Below, piece after piece: positions 18,123 through 27,388 of a stretch of 64,000 bases of DNA. Position 1 is the first letter of the stretch. Each line of letters begins with the position of its first letter. Origin of the DNA: MPNP01 sp026710155 (GTDB lineage Bacteria > Pseudomonadota > Alphaproteobacteria > Rhodobacterales > Rhodobacteraceae); contig OZ241737.1 in the NCBI GenBank assembly GCA_965200885.1, positions 2,232,001 through 2,296,000 on the forward strand. The letters are read 5' to 3'. The translations under genes and the position numbers were made by a program. The notes under the pieces are model-generated. The model was not told the origin of the DNA. It saw nothing but the letters and a program-made list of their open reading frames with translations, and searched no databases.

Positions 18123-18695
18123 TCAGTGTGTTAGCTTCAAAAAATTTTCAAGAATGTTCAAGCCCTTTTCGGTTGCTATGCTTTCAGGGTGAAACTGCAC
18201 CCCATGGATCGGCAAACTCTCATGTCGAAGTCCCATGATCGTTCCGTTTTCCAGCCAGCCATTGATTTTCAGGCACTTGGGTAGTGATTCACGTTCCACC
18301 ACCAGAGAATGATAGCGTGTTGCATGAACGGGTGACTCCAATCCAGCCATCACCCCAGTTCCATCATGTTCAATCCGGCCTATTTTGCCATGAATGATTT
18401 CATCATTGATTATTGTTTTGCCCCCGAAGGTTACACCAATAACCTGATGCCCCAGACAAACACCAAGAAGTGGAATGCCTGATTGAGCAGCAGCCTGTGT
18501 CAGGCTGATGCAGATTCCCGTATTTTCCGGACCACATGGGCCAGGGGATATAATTATACCCTTGGGATTTGATGCCACAACTTCATCTGAGGTAATCTCG
18601 TTGTTTCTGTGAACACTTGCTTTTGCCCCAAGCACGCCAAGGTGTTGAACCAGGTTGTAGGTGAAACTGTCGAAATTATCAATTAATACGTACAT
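18123..18695 (-). CDS. trpG: Anthranilate synthase glutamine amidotransferase subunit
   Basis: Supplies ammonia from glutamine to TrpE. A class I amidotransferase of 190 residues with the catalytic cysteine in LLGVCLGHQVIG near residue 79 and the His-Glu pair in GVQFHPESIATE near 168. The N-terminus DNFDSFTYNLVQHL is typical of TrpG/PabA. Its location between trpE and trpD supports the tryptophan role over folate. A 98-bp gap to trpE is the largest spacing in the cluster. Confidence 0.95.
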   Translation of the reverse strand: MYVLIDNFDSFTYNLVQHLGVLGAKASVHRNNEITSDEVVASNPKGIIISPGPCGPENTGICISLTQAAAQSGIPLLGVCLGHQVIGVTFGGKTIINDEIIHGKIGRIEHDGTGVMAGLESPVHATRYHSLVVERESLPKCLKINGWLENGTIMGLRHESLPIHGVQFHPESIATEKGLNILENFLKLTH

Positions 18696-18793
18696 CGAAA
18701 TATCTTGATGAGCATGAAGTTACAGTGACTTTGGTTCCATTCAAAATGATTGTTTCCAGAAAAATTGCGTATACATTCTAAAACCTGGAAATT

Positions 18794-20305
18794 CTATTTG
18801 TTTATTTCCGGAATAAATTGTGGTGCTGCCTCGGCTGCTTTCTGCAAGGCCATTGATTTGGAAATGGTTTCCTGCCATTCAGTTTCGGGGTCACTGTCGT
18901 AAACCACTCCAACACCTGCCTGTATGTATAGCTTGTTGTTCTTGATGACTGATGTTCTGAGCGCTATACACATGTCCATGTCACCATTGGACGAGAAATA
19001 ACCAACACCACCGGCATAAACACCCCGTTTGGAGATTTCGAGTTCGTCAATGATTTCCATGGCCCGAACCTTGGGCGCCCCTGAAACGGTACCAGCCGGC
19101 AATCCAGCCATCAACGCCGAGAGTGCATCCTCTCCATCTGACAATTCACCCATTACATTGGACACAATATGCATGACATGGGAATATTTTTCGATCTGGA
19201 ACTGTTCAGTTGGATTTACTGTTCCAATCTTCGAAACGCGGCCAACATCATTTCGGCCCAAATCCAAAAGCATCAGATGTTCGGCAATTTCCTTCTCATC
19301 TGCGAGGAGATCTTCTGCCAATTCCCTGTCTTCCTCAGGTGTTTGGCCTCTCGGTCTTGTTCCGGCAAGCGGCCGTATGGTGATTTCTTTCCCGGCGACT
19401 TTCACAAGTATTTCGGGACTGGCTCCAATGACCTGAAATTCACCAAAATTAAAATAGAACATGTAGGGCGAGGGGTTGGTTCGCCTCAATGCACGATAAA
19501 GGGAAATGGGTGGATGGGGGAAGTTCTTGGTCCATCTTTGACTTGGTACAACCTGAAAAATATCACCTTGCCGGATATAATTCTTGGCCTTCTCGATCAT
19601 GGCCAGGAACTCATCCTTGGAAATTTCGTTAATCAGTTTTGCTGAAGGGCTTTCATCGATGGGTCTTGATGAATAATTGAAGGTAGTGTTCTGAAGTGTA
19701 TTCAGGGTTTTTTCCAACCGCTCAATACCGGTTTGGTATGCTGCTTCAGCCCTGATGTTTTCATTGTACCAAACAGGACAGACCAAATTCAACTCATCCA
19801 GAACTCCATCAAGTACCGCAATCAGAGAGGGTCTGAGCAGAATGGCTTCAGGCGTTCCTATCGTATCAGGATTAATCAGGGGAAGATCTTCAACCAACCT
19901 GACCATATCATAGGAAAGGTATCCGAAAAGACCGGAAGAACTGGCGGGAAGGTGAGAGGGCAAATCTATTGAGCTTGCCTTGATCAGTGACCTTAGGGAA
20001 AGAAATGGATCCCTTGTTGCAGAAGCGTGTGAAGGTATTTGGTCAAAACCATCCGTCCAGGTTACAAACGAGGAAGCGCCATCACATTGCCAGATTAAAT
20101 CCGGGTCCATGCCCAGGATGGAATAACGCGCCCTGTCTTTGCCGCCGGTGACCGACTCCAAGAGAAAGCAATTTTTTCTGCTGTTGGCCAATTTCAGGAA
20201 CAGCGATACCGGAGTTTCCAGATCTGCGGGGATTTTGGCAAACAGTACCTGGTTTTTACCTTCCTTGTATCCTTTACGAAATTGATCAAGGGAAGGGGTA
20301 ATCAT
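18794..20305 (-). CDS. trpE: Anthranilate synthase component I
   Basis: Makes anthranilate from chorismate with TrpG. About 503 residues. The C-terminal chorismate-binding domain shows IRPLAGTRPRG, AEHLMLLDLGRNDVGRV, and MAGLPAGTVSGAPKVRAMEI near residue 400. N-terminal FLLESVTGGKDRARYSILG carries the LLES-type feedback site for tryptophan. I chose the ATG at 20305; a TTG directly before it is also in frame. It lies 10 bp after the PpiD-like gene, so there is no room for a trp leader peptide or attenuator in between. Confidence 0.95.
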   Translation of the reverse strand: MITPSLDQFRKGYKEGKNQVLFAKIPADLETPVSLFLKLANSRKNCFLLESVTGGKDRARYSILGMDPDLIWQCDGASSFVTWTDGFDQIPSHASATRDPFLSLRSLIKASSIDLPSHLPASSSGLFGYLSYDMVRLVEDLPLINPDTIGTPEAILLRPSLIAVLDGVLDELNLVCPVWYNENIRAEAAYQTGIERLEKTLNTLQNTTFNYSSRPIDESPSAKLINEISKDEFLAMIEKAKNYIRQGDIFQVVPSQRWTKNFPHPPISLYRALRRTNPSPYMFYFNFGEFQVIGASPEILVKVAGKEITIRPLAGTRPRGQTPEEDRELAEDLLADEKEIAEHLMLLDLGRNDVGRVSKIGTVNPTEQFQIEKYSHVMHIVSNVMGELSDGEDALSALMAGLPAGTVSGAPKVRAMEIIDELEISKRGVYAGGVGYFSSNGDMDMCIALRTSVIKNNKLYIQAGVGVVYDSDPETEWQETISKSMALQKAAEAAPQFIPEINK

Positions 20306-20315
20306 CAAATTTCTT

Positions 20316-22181
20316 CTATTGAAGTTGGGAATGAACCGAGTTTAGAATCTCCTGATTGATTTCAAACTCCGCATTATTGATCAAATCCACGGTATAGGAG
20401 TTGATTATATCTCGTGAAAGTCCACCCGTAATCTGGGACTCAAGAAATGAAAGATAGCCGGTAAATTCCTCTGAGTCTTCATCGGGAGGAAGAATCTCAT
20501 CAAGTAAGACCAGGGCAACTCTGTTATTTTCACCACCAACAACAGCACCTTTCGCAACAACATCAATCCCAAAGACCTCCTGCAGCAAGTTCTGGGGTGC
20601 ATCCTCTATGCTGTCTATCCTCAGGACTGCAGTTTCAAGCCTTGGTTCTCCAAGACCAATGGCTCCAAATGGGGTGCCCCCCTCCAGGGCAGACAGATAT
20701 TCTTCTGCAAGTTGCAACTTTTGCCTGCCCAATTCATTCGCCATCCAATTATCCTTCACCTCATCCCTGACACTTTCAAATGGCTGCAATGCTGGCGGTA
20801 TGGTTTGATCCAGTCTCATGGCAATGACTCCACCATTCTCCAGTTCCATCAATTCAGGGAAACTATCTTCATTTATTTGTTCTGCGGTATTTCGGAAGGT
20901 GGCGAATTCGGTAATCGCATCATCCGAAAGGGCATTGTATTGAATGGTTGCCAAAACCAGGTCTGTTTCTTGAGCCAGTTCTTCCAGCGTGGCGCCTGCG
21001 GCCAATGAGTCCTGGTAAGTTTCAAAATTGCCCTGGATGCCGGCAATTGCCAATTCCTGGCTTCTTTCAACCAGTAATTCCTCCCGGGCATCTTCAAATG
21101 GGGTTTCCCTGGCCGAAATTATGCCATTTATTCTGAACAGCGCAGGACCAACTGATGATTGAACAGGACCAAGGATGTTTAACTCGTCAGTAGAGAAAAG
21201 AAGGTCACCTACTTCAGTGGGAAGGTCACTGCGGAAAATTTCACCCAAATCAACATCTTCAATTCTTATGCCGCTATCAACCACTACCTGATCAAAATCA
21301 ATGATTCCTGAATTGATTTGTTCCAGTGCCAAACTGGCTTCTTCGGTTGTTGGAAAAACCAACCTATCGACAATTCGGCTTTCCGGACGCTTGTATTCAT
21401 CGATTCGTACATCATACAATCTTTGCAACTCTTCGTCCGAAACCGAGAATGAGGAGGAGATCATTTCCGGTGTCAACCAGACATAGGTGATTTTCTTGGA
21501 GGAGGGCAGGGTATAATCATCGGGATTTTCATCATAAAAGGCCCTCAAATCACTATCCGTAGCCTGAGGGTCGGGCTCCCTGACCATGCCATCAGTGATT
21601 TCCAACCAGCGAAAGGTTCGACGGTGAAAATTGTAATCAATGTACTTATTCCAAAAAACTTCAGAAGGAACAAGGTCCGACAACAGGGAACCACTCAACA
21701 AGCTCCTGGAAATTTCCTTCCTGACCACCTCATCAAACTCGGAACCGTTCATACCAAGGTTTTCCAATGTAAAGTTGTAGGCATTGGTGTCAAAATTGCC
21801 ATCCAAACCTTGAAAACCTGGTTCATTCCTGATCTGTTCCAGAACGACATTGTCACCAACGGAAATACCGATGTTGTAAGCTTCGTTATCAAGTGCTGCT
21901 GTTCGGGATACAATTCCTATGGCTTCACGGTCGGCTCCAAGTGAAATGGCCTCGGGATAGGTTAATTGGGTATTAATCCTGGATGAAAGATTCCGCGTTA
22001 CCTCCTGCAAGGCCTGGTAATATTCATCAACGGTAATCTCTTCATCACCAACTGAGCCGATTTTATCTGTAATTCCTGAGTAATTACCTATACCGAACCC
22101 CATTAATCCCAAGATCAATAAGCCCAGGAGAATCCAAACCGGGATGTTCATGGCTTTTTTGCGGGAAAACTTTGCCATCAT
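20316..22181 (-). CDS. ppiD: PpiD-like membrane-anchored peptidyl-prolyl isomerase/foldase
   Basis: A 621-residue periplasmic chaperone-type protein. A short basic N-terminus is followed by one transmembrane anchor (IPVWILLGLLILGLMGFGIG, residues about 14-33), then a SurA-N-like helical region with VDEYYQALQEVTRNL. A parvulin-like region around residues 240-360 (LPSSKKITYVWLTPE and following) comes next. The parvulin core is diverged, as in many PpiD proteins, so isomerase activity is uncertain and a chaperone role for outer-membrane proteins is likelier. It heads the trp-mo operon, an arrangement I recognise from Rhodobacterales. Confidence 0.85.
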   Translation of the reverse strand: MMAKFSRKKAMNIPVWILLGLLILGLMGFGIGNYSGITDKIGSVGDEEITVDEYYQALQEVTRNLSSRINTQLTYPEAISLGADREAIGIVSRTAALDNEAYNIGISVGDNVVLEQIRNEPGFQGLDGNFDTNAYNFTLENLGMNGSEFDEVVRKEISRSLLSGSLLSDLVPSEVFWNKYIDYNFHRRTFRWLEITDGMVREPDPQATDSDLRAFYDENPDDYTLPSSKKITYVWLTPEMISSSFSVSDEELQRLYDVRIDEYKRPESRIVDRLVFPTTEEASLALEQINSGIIDFDQVVVDSGIRIEDVDLGEIFRSDLPTEVGDLLFSTDELNILGPVQSSVGPALFRINGIISARETPFEDAREELLVERSQELAIAGIQGNFETYQDSLAAGATLEELAQETDLVLATIQYNALSDDAITEFATFRNTAEQINEDSFPELMELENGGVIAMRLDQTIPPALQPFESVRDEVKDNWMANELGRQKLQLAEEYLSALEGGTPFGAIGLGEPRLETAVLRIDSIEDAPQNLLQEVFGIDVVAKGAVVGGENNRVALVLLDEILPPDEDSEEFTGYLSFLESQITGGLSRDIINSYTVDLINNAEFEINQEILNSVHSQLQ

Positions 22182-22423
22182 TGTACTCTAGTTATGAAAA
22201 ATGAATGATTTTACCTAAATATTTTATAGTAATAATTCAAGTGCCATATCTTGCTTTGACCCAAGTGCTTGAATCATAAGTCATGGCAATAACAATTTTA
22301 GTCGTATTCTCGGCATATCCAGATCATTTTCTGTCCTAAAGATGGTTATTCTGTCCAGCATTTTAGGAAATATACCAGGTAATCATGCTATGGAACAAAC
22401 GACAAAGCGAAAATGGTTGCATT

Positions 22424-23644
22424 CTAAATGTATCCCAGGTTTTCCTTGGTGAACCTGTTTATTCTGAGAAAAAAGTCCTCAATCTGGTTCTGATCAATAT
22501 TGGCATAGGCAATTCTGATTTGCTGACCATATGTTCTAATCTCATCTGCTGGTTTCAGCTGTTCAAACATGGTGTCAGGCAACATCAGCATATTGGTTTT
22601 CCTCAGAAATAGTTTGACCAATTCATCAGATCGCATATCAAATGGATGTGTTACATAGGCAAAATAAGCACCACATCCGAGTAAGTTCCATTCCGGCAAA
22701 AACTTAAATCCCTTCTTGAGTGCTTCCCTGCGTTGCAAGATTATTTTCTTCTCCTTAACCAGCCAGCCCATAAGATTTTTCAGACCAAACAGGGCACCCA
22801 ATTGACCTAGCTGATTTGGACAGATTGAAACGGTATCCAGATATTTCTCGATTTGGGAAACAAAATTATCCGAGGCTATGACCGCACCCACTCGATGACC
22901 AGTCAGACGAAACGCCTTGGAGAATGAATAGAGGTGGACAAAATGCCTATTCCAATCGGGGTCCTGAAAGATTTCATGCAATTCGTTGTCGTTGGAAAGA
23001 AAATCCCTGTAGGTTTCATCTACAATCAGTGTCAAATTGTTTTCTTTTGCAAGTTGATAGAATTCCCAGATCGTTTCCTTGGAATATTCGGTTCCACAGG
23101 GATTATTGGGAGATATAAGCGATATGGCCTTGAGATCTTTGGAAATTAATTTCCTTGCCCTCTCTATATTCGGTTGCAGATCCTTTTCAAGAGTAAGTAC
23201 CGTAGTGTTTATCCCCATCATGTCCAACCACATTTTGTGATTGAAATACCATGGGGCAGCAATCAGTACCGAATCTCCTGGCTCAGCAAGCGTTGCAACT
23301 GTTGCTGCAAAAGCCTGATTGCATCCAGAAGTTATAGCCACTTGCGAAGGATTTATTTCTCCCTGATACAATATTGACCATCTGGCAGCAATTTCTTCCC
23401 GGAGCTCCGGATTGCCTAGGACAGGACCATAAATATTTGAGGCAGGATTCATTTTGATCGATTCTGCCATATGATTCAACAGATCATCCGGAGGAGGATC
23501 TACTGGTGCAGCCTGTGACAGGTTGAGCAGTTCCTGATTGGTCTCAATGGGTGTTTCCTGAAGCCATCTCCTGGCATCCATCACGGGTGGGCTGATTGTA
23601 TTGACCAGATTTGTATTATAGTGAACCATCGAATTCCGCTTCAT
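22424..23644 (-). CDS. PLP-dependent class I/II aminotransferase
   Basis: 406 residues, fold-type I. ITSGCNQAFAATVATLAEPG is the cofactor-pocket region near residue 108, SPNNPCGTEYSKE is near 180, and the Schiff-base lysine is in YSFSKAFRLTGHRVG near 243. Full length with an ATG start. Substrate not readable; the fold group includes aspartate, tyrosine and branched-chain type enzymes. It stands alone, with about 240 bp to the PpiD-like gene on the same strand and 177 bp to the divergent cupin gene. Confidence 0.88.
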   Translation of the reverse strand: MKRNSMVHYNTNLVNTISPPVMDARRWLQETPIETNQELLNLSQAAPVDPPPDDLLNHMAESIKMNPASNIYGPVLGNPELREEIAARWSILYQGEINPSQVAITSGCNQAFAATVATLAEPGDSVLIAAPWYFNHKMWLDMMGINTTVLTLEKDLQPNIERARKLISKDLKAISLISPNNPCGTEYSKETIWEFYQLAKENNLTLIVDETYRDFLSNDNELHEIFQDPDWNRHFVHLYSFSKAFRLTGHRVGAVIASDNFVSQIEKYLDTVSICPNQLGQLGALFGLKNLMGWLVKEKKIILQRREALKKGFKFLPEWNLLGCGAYFAYVTHPFDMRSDELVKLFLRKTNMLMLPDTMFEQLKPADEIRTYGQQIRIAYANIDQNQIEDFFLRINRFTKENLGYI

Positions 23645-23821
23645 TATTGTTAAAACTCAATACCGTTAGAGATTTACTTTTGTGTATTCAGATGAATGAT
23701 ATCCAGTTGGTAAGCCTAATTATTTTGGTATTGCTTTTGCAATTATGTTTCAATTAGAGGTTTTTTGGTAAATTAAAATCAATATGTGTTAGCAAATTAA
23801 CTCAGTGAATGAGGAAGTTAA

Positions 23822-24181
23822 GTGTTTGATACCAAAGAGTTATTGATTAACAAAGGGGTTAAGCTCACTCGGGAAGAAATGATTGCCCATATTCCCGAAG
23901 AGGCCAAGGTAAGGTTTCATATTGGTCTGCAACGAGGTTCTCTCAAGGTTGAGTTGTATGTCCCACGGGGAGAGGATCTGCAGAAACCCCATGAGCAAGA
24001 TGAATGTTATATTGTAACCAAAGGTAATGGTCAGTTCGTGATGGGTGAGCAAACAGTTGATTTCAAACCAGGTGATTTCTTTTTCGTACCGGCAGGGATT
24101 CCACATAGATTCATCAATTTTGGTAATGAAATGGAGGCTTGGGTGATATTTTATGGACCTCAGGGGGGTGAAGGAAAATGA
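23822..24181 (+). CDS. Cupin-domain protein
   Basis: 119 residues forming a single cupin barrel. Motif 1 is around HEQDECYIVTKGNGQFVMG and motif 2 around PGDFFFVPAGIPHRFINFG, which together supply the usual His/Glu metal ligands. GTG start preceded by GAGG. Similar single-domain cupins include isomerases and dioxygenases, and no substrate can be named. It may be co-transcribed with the acetyltransferase starting 10 bp downstream. Confidence 0.82.
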   Translation: MFDTKELLINKGVKLTREEMIAHIPEEAKVRFHIGLQRGSLKVELYVPRGEDLQKPHEQDECYIVTKGNGQFVMGEQTVDFKPGDFFFVPAGIPHRFINFGNEMEAWVIFYGPQGGEGK

Positions 24182-24191
24182 AAGGCTCGTA

Positions 24192-24641
24192 ATGTCAGGT
24201 AAAGTAAGGATTGAGAAACTGAATGCTGACCATCGAGACTGTTGGATGCGTCTATGGGGTTTGTATCTTGAATTCTATGAAACAACCAGGAGTGAGGAAA
24301 TTTTCAACCTGAGCTTCGAACGATTGATTGATCCTGATTTTAATGAATGTGAGGGTTTTCTTGCGTTATCTGATGGACAAGGGGTAGGGATGGTAAATTG
24401 TCTATACCACATTCATCTTTGGCAGAAACAAAAGATTTGTTACCTTCAGGATTTGTTTGTTGACAATACTGTTCGCAAACAGGGTATTGGTGGTAGATTA
24501 ATCAGGAGAGTCTATGAACGTACCGATGAATTGGGATATCAAGGCGTCTATTGGACTACACAGGATTTTAATTTAGAAGCCAGGAAACTATATGATAAAA
24601 TCGGCGTAAAGACTCCCTTCATTAAATATGCCCGTACGTGA
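24192..24641 (+). CDS. GNAT-family N-acetyltransferase
   Basis: 149 residues from the ATG at 24192 (MSGKVRIEKL), preferred over an upstream in-frame start that overlaps the cupin gene by 29 bp. The acetyl-CoA loop is seen in YLQDLFVDNTVRKQGIGGRL (V-x-x-x-x-R-x-x-G-I-G). It is followed by GYQGVYWTTQDFNLEARKLY, the usual motif B with an N-x-x-A-x-x-L-Y ending. Acceptor unknown. Complete. Confidence 0.88.
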   Translation: MSGKVRIEKLNADHRDCWMRLWGLYLEFYETTRSEEIFNLSFERLIDPDFNECEGFLALSDGQGVGMVNCLYHIHLWQKQKICYLQDLFVDNTVRKQGIGGRLIRRVYERTDELGYQGVYWTTQDFNLEARKLYDKIGVKTPFIKYART

Positions 24642-25021
24642 ATATTGCTTGCAAAAATTTAATTGGGGCTCCCTTGAAACAACCGAATAAGGCTGGAAAA
24701 CAAATCAAATCGTATATACCTTAAATTTTAAGGGCAAATTTAAGGAAAGTGTTTATGCGTCCTTTCCATGAGAAAAAATACTTTTATTCAGAGGTGAATT
24801 TGATATTCCATGAATACATGCAATTGGGTCTTCTAATCTTGCTAATTATGTATTTGGGGTTTACATAAAGTGTATCTGTCTGTTGATCATGTCACTAGGA
24901 AAAGCGAAATTTTTCAATAGCTTTTCTCCATACCCCCAGTTTATTCCTAGTAATTCGCAAGCATTGGGAATTTTTATATTTGGACCAGCAATGTTTCTGT
25001 TTGGTTGACGGCTTTCCTCTG
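24642..25021. other. Intergenic, contains a short repeated motif
   Basis: 380 AT-rich bases with no gene seen. Near 24676-24722 there is a stretch resembling one at 12564-12612: AACCGAA, AGGCTG and TCAAA occur in the same order and spacing. Its nature is unknown. Confidence 0.35.
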
Positions 25022-25378
25022 TTATAACAACTCAGCTATTAGGGCATTCATATAAGCGCTTGCAATCAAATGGGCATCCTCATTGATTCGCATCAATTGA
25101 CCTTGGGTAAGGTTATCTCCATAGCATGTTCAAATTACTTCACTAAGAGAAGCAGGATCCTCATTCAACATAATTCTGGATCTAATTTCTTCTCTGGAAA
25201 ACCAATCCGACCCATGAGTTTGGGAGCCAGTAATTTCCTCGTCGTAGATGACATTGGGGGTTTTAATTAGTTCTGCAAATATATGTTCCTCAACCAAATC
25301 CCAAAATTGATCATTCTGATTAATGGGGAAAACATAGTGGTACCAGTTAATTACAATATTAGTATCAATCAAAAACAA
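25022..25378 (-). pseudogene. DUF4411 (PIN-like) toxin gene with a premature TGA
   Basis: A 119-codon frame from a TTG at 25378 to the TAA at 25022, interrupted by an in-frame TGA after residue 82. The N-terminal half starts MFLIDTNIVINWYHY, the PIN-type first strand with its acidic residue, and has FWDLVEEHIFAELIKTPNVI. Past the TGA the same frame continues as LTQGQLMRINEDAHLIASAY, which looks like the conserved D-x-x-L-I-A segment of this family. It is also shorter than usual at the C-terminus. DUF4411 genes commonly follow an ImmA/IrrE-HTH gene, whose C-terminal fragment ends 29 bp upstream here. Nuclease activity is expected from the family but not for this broken copy. Confidence 0.75.
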
Positions 25379-25407
25379 AATGGTTTGTCCGAATCCGAGA
25401 AATACGA

Positions 25408-25635
25408 CTATCTAGAATTGGCTTCATCAAAGACAAAAGAATTAACCCTCATAGGTGGTTCATCTAAAACCAAAGCTGCTTTCGTAAATGTCAATTGACC
25501 AGATTGAAGTGCTTCTTTGACAATTGCAATCAACTTGTTTCCTAAAGTATGTTTCTTAAGAGATTTGGGCTTAAATTGGAATTCCTTGATCCCTTTCTTC
25601 TGTTCTTTCCATTTTTTTAAGCTCTCATGCCAATG
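25408..25635 (-). pseudogene. Displaced C-terminal fragment of the ImmA/IrrE-HTH gene
   Basis: A 75-codon minus-strand frame reading HWHESLKKWKEQKKGIKEF, then SLKKHTLGNKLIAIVKEAL and QLTFTKAALVLDEPP, ending at the TAG at 25408. It has no start of its own. If the MITE is removed and the 25835-27188 segment is turned back, this frame continues exactly, without a shift, from the last codon (QYYF) of the HTH-ImmA gene. The content matches the usual C-terminus of such proteins (basic helix, then a short helix-turn-helix-like end). It lies immediately upstream of the DUF4411 gene, the normal operon order. Confidence 0.8.
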
Positions 25636-25643
25636 AAAATAAT

Positions 25644-25834
25644 GGGGATTATATACTTAAGTGACCAGTTCCCTCCGGCGAGGTAATTTGGTGCGAATTT
25701 GCCGATTTTACCCAAATTCCAAAAAATACATCTCACTCAGAAGCCCTCAGAGTGCAATGGAATTGCTTCGAGGTATATGAATACCTCCGGGAACGGCCAT
25801 TTTTTCAGTTTGGTCACTCAAGTATATAATCCCC
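25644..25834. repeat. IS1595-type MITE, copy 1
   Basis: 191 bp. The left end is GGGGATTATATACTTAAGTG and the complement of the right end is GGGGATTATATACTTGAGTG. Copy 2 at 27189..27379 is identical in inverted orientation; copy 3 at 43966..44149 is slightly diverged. Internal palindromes such as GAGGTATATGAATACCTC could form hairpins. No coding capacity. The outer 16 bases match the ends of the IS1595-type transposon at 56881-59529. Flanks are AAAATAAT on the left and ATAAAAAA on the right, which do not match each other but are explained by an inversion with copy 2. Confidence 0.88.
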
Positions 25835-27188
25835 ATAAAAAAGGTATTGCACTTGGAACTTCAAATGCCTTTTTGTGTCAAAATTAATCCTTTTTGGGGC
25901 ATTCCAGGACGAAATTGGTATTAGATTCTTGTTTTGAGGTCAGACACCCACAATTTTATTCTATATCAATGTGAATTATCTTGAGAATTACTTGATAACA
26001 TTTCAGGCTAATCTCAAATAGCGATAGTCCTGATTTTGCTGTGGAAACCAAATTGGTTTAGACTTGAATTATTGTTAAAGGCATGAATTTAACGTTATTT
26101 GGATTAACTTGTATGGAATATTCATGTAAAATTTGAAAATTGAGTAATTCCAAAATCGGTTCAAAGGAAACCAGATTGTAATGGTAAGCAGATTCAATTC
26201 GGTCAGAACAAAATCAATTAACCCTTGTATTTTAAAATGGGCACGGGAAAAATCTGGGCTGACCTTGAAAGAAATATCCAAAAAGATGGGACTCAAAGAA
26301 AAAAACCAGATAATTCGGTTTGAAGCAGGAGAAGTGGCACCTACGCAGTTCCAACTTAACAAACTAGCCAGCATATATTACCAACCACAAATTGTATTTT
26401 ACTTGAATACTCCCCCTCCCAAAGGGGAATATTCCACTGATTTCAGAAAACCCAATCCTGAAATTTCAAATCGACAGAATGCCCAATTAGAAGCGTTGGT
26501 CAGAAAAATTGCAACTAAACAAGATTTTGTAAGGGATTTATTGGATAAAGATCCAGAATATCAGGATGTTGTTTTTGTGGAGTCTGTGCATTTAGATGAG
26601 CATCCCAAAATGGTCGCTCAGAAAATTGCCGAAATTCTAAATTTCGACTGTCAAGATAAGACTATCCGAGGGAAAAATGCTGAGGAATTATTTTCAAAAC
26701 TTCGATCTTGCATAGAACAAATCGGGGTTTTTGTTCTACTTGCTGGGGATTTGGGTTCATACCACACCAAGTTGGGTCCCGAGGTGTTCAGGGGACTGGC
26801 AATATCGGATACCAAGGCACCATTTATTGTAATTAACAGATACGATGCTGTTTCCACTAGAACCTTTACGCTTATCCATGAATTGGTCCACATTTTGTTG
26901 GGTCTAACGGGAACAAGTGAAAATCAGATTGGAAGTGAAGTAACCACATGGGAAGAAGAAATCGAAAGGTTTTGTAGTGATGTTGCAGGAGAATTTCTAC
27001 TTCCGGAAGATTCTTTTGAAGTGCATTCAGATGATATTGAAAATATGAACCGGTCTGAATTGTATAATTATACTTCCCGAATTGCCAATGACTGGTCTGT
27101 TAGTGAATCACTAGTCGCATACAAATTTTATCGTTTGGAATTAATAAATAAATCATGCTACCAAGATATAACTGAGCAGTATTATTTT
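25835..27188. other. Segment inverted between two MITE copies
   Basis: 1354 bp between the inverted MITE copies. Copy 1 is flanked by AAAATAAT and ATAAAAAA; copy 2 by ATTATTTT and TTTTTTAT. ATTATTTT is the complement of AAAATAAT, and TTTTTTAT is the complement of ATAAAAAA. Turning the segment back restores a perfect 8-bp duplication at each MITE and rejoins the HTH-ImmA reading frame to its C-terminal fragment. The segment therefore flipped by recombination between the MITEs. Confidence 0.88.
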
Positions 27189-27209
27189 GGGGATTATATA
27201 CTTGAGTGA
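26181..27209 (+). pseudogene. HTH/ImmA-IrrE metallopeptidase-type antitoxin, C-terminally replaced by MITE sequence
   Basis: Residues about 15-70 hold a Cro/CI-type helix-turn-helix (LTLKEISKKMGLKEKNQIIR). Residues about 230-275 hold the ImmA/IrrE zinc site: TLIHELVHILLG with HELVH, followed by EIERFCSDVAGEFLLP giving the third ligand region. Such proteins act as regulators or antitoxins beside PIN-like toxins. The native frame ends at codon 336 at position 27188. The last six residues, GDYILE, and the stop come from the MITE. The missing ~75 residues are at 25408..25635 on the other strand. The N-terminal and peptidase regions are intact, so some activity is possible, but the partner toxin is now in opposite orientation. 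Confidence 0.82.
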
Positions 27210-27379
27210 CCAAACTGAAAAAATGGCCGTTCCCGGAGGTATTCATATACCTCGAAGCAATTCCATTGCACTCTGAGGGCTTCTGAGTGAGATGTATTTT
27301 TTGGAATTTGGGTAAAATCGGCAAATTCGCACCAAATTACCTCGCCGGAGGGAACTGGTCACTTAAGTATATAATCCCC
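27189..27379. repeat. IS1595-type MITE, copy 2
   Basis: 191 bp, base-for-base identical to copy 1 but inverted. It supplies the stop codon of the HTH-ImmA frame. Left flank ATTATTTT and right flank TTTTTTAT are the partners of the exchanged target duplications described for the inverted segment. Identity of the two copies fits recent insertion or homogenisation by recombination. Confidence 0.88.
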
Positions 27380-27388
27380 TTTTTTATG

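Noticed and set aside
6601..25132. In-frame TGA codons in two genes as evidence of TGA recoding
   Set aside because: Intact core genes such as pstA, pgl and trpC end with TGA and encode Trp with TGG, so TGA is a normal stop; the two cases are nonsense mutations.
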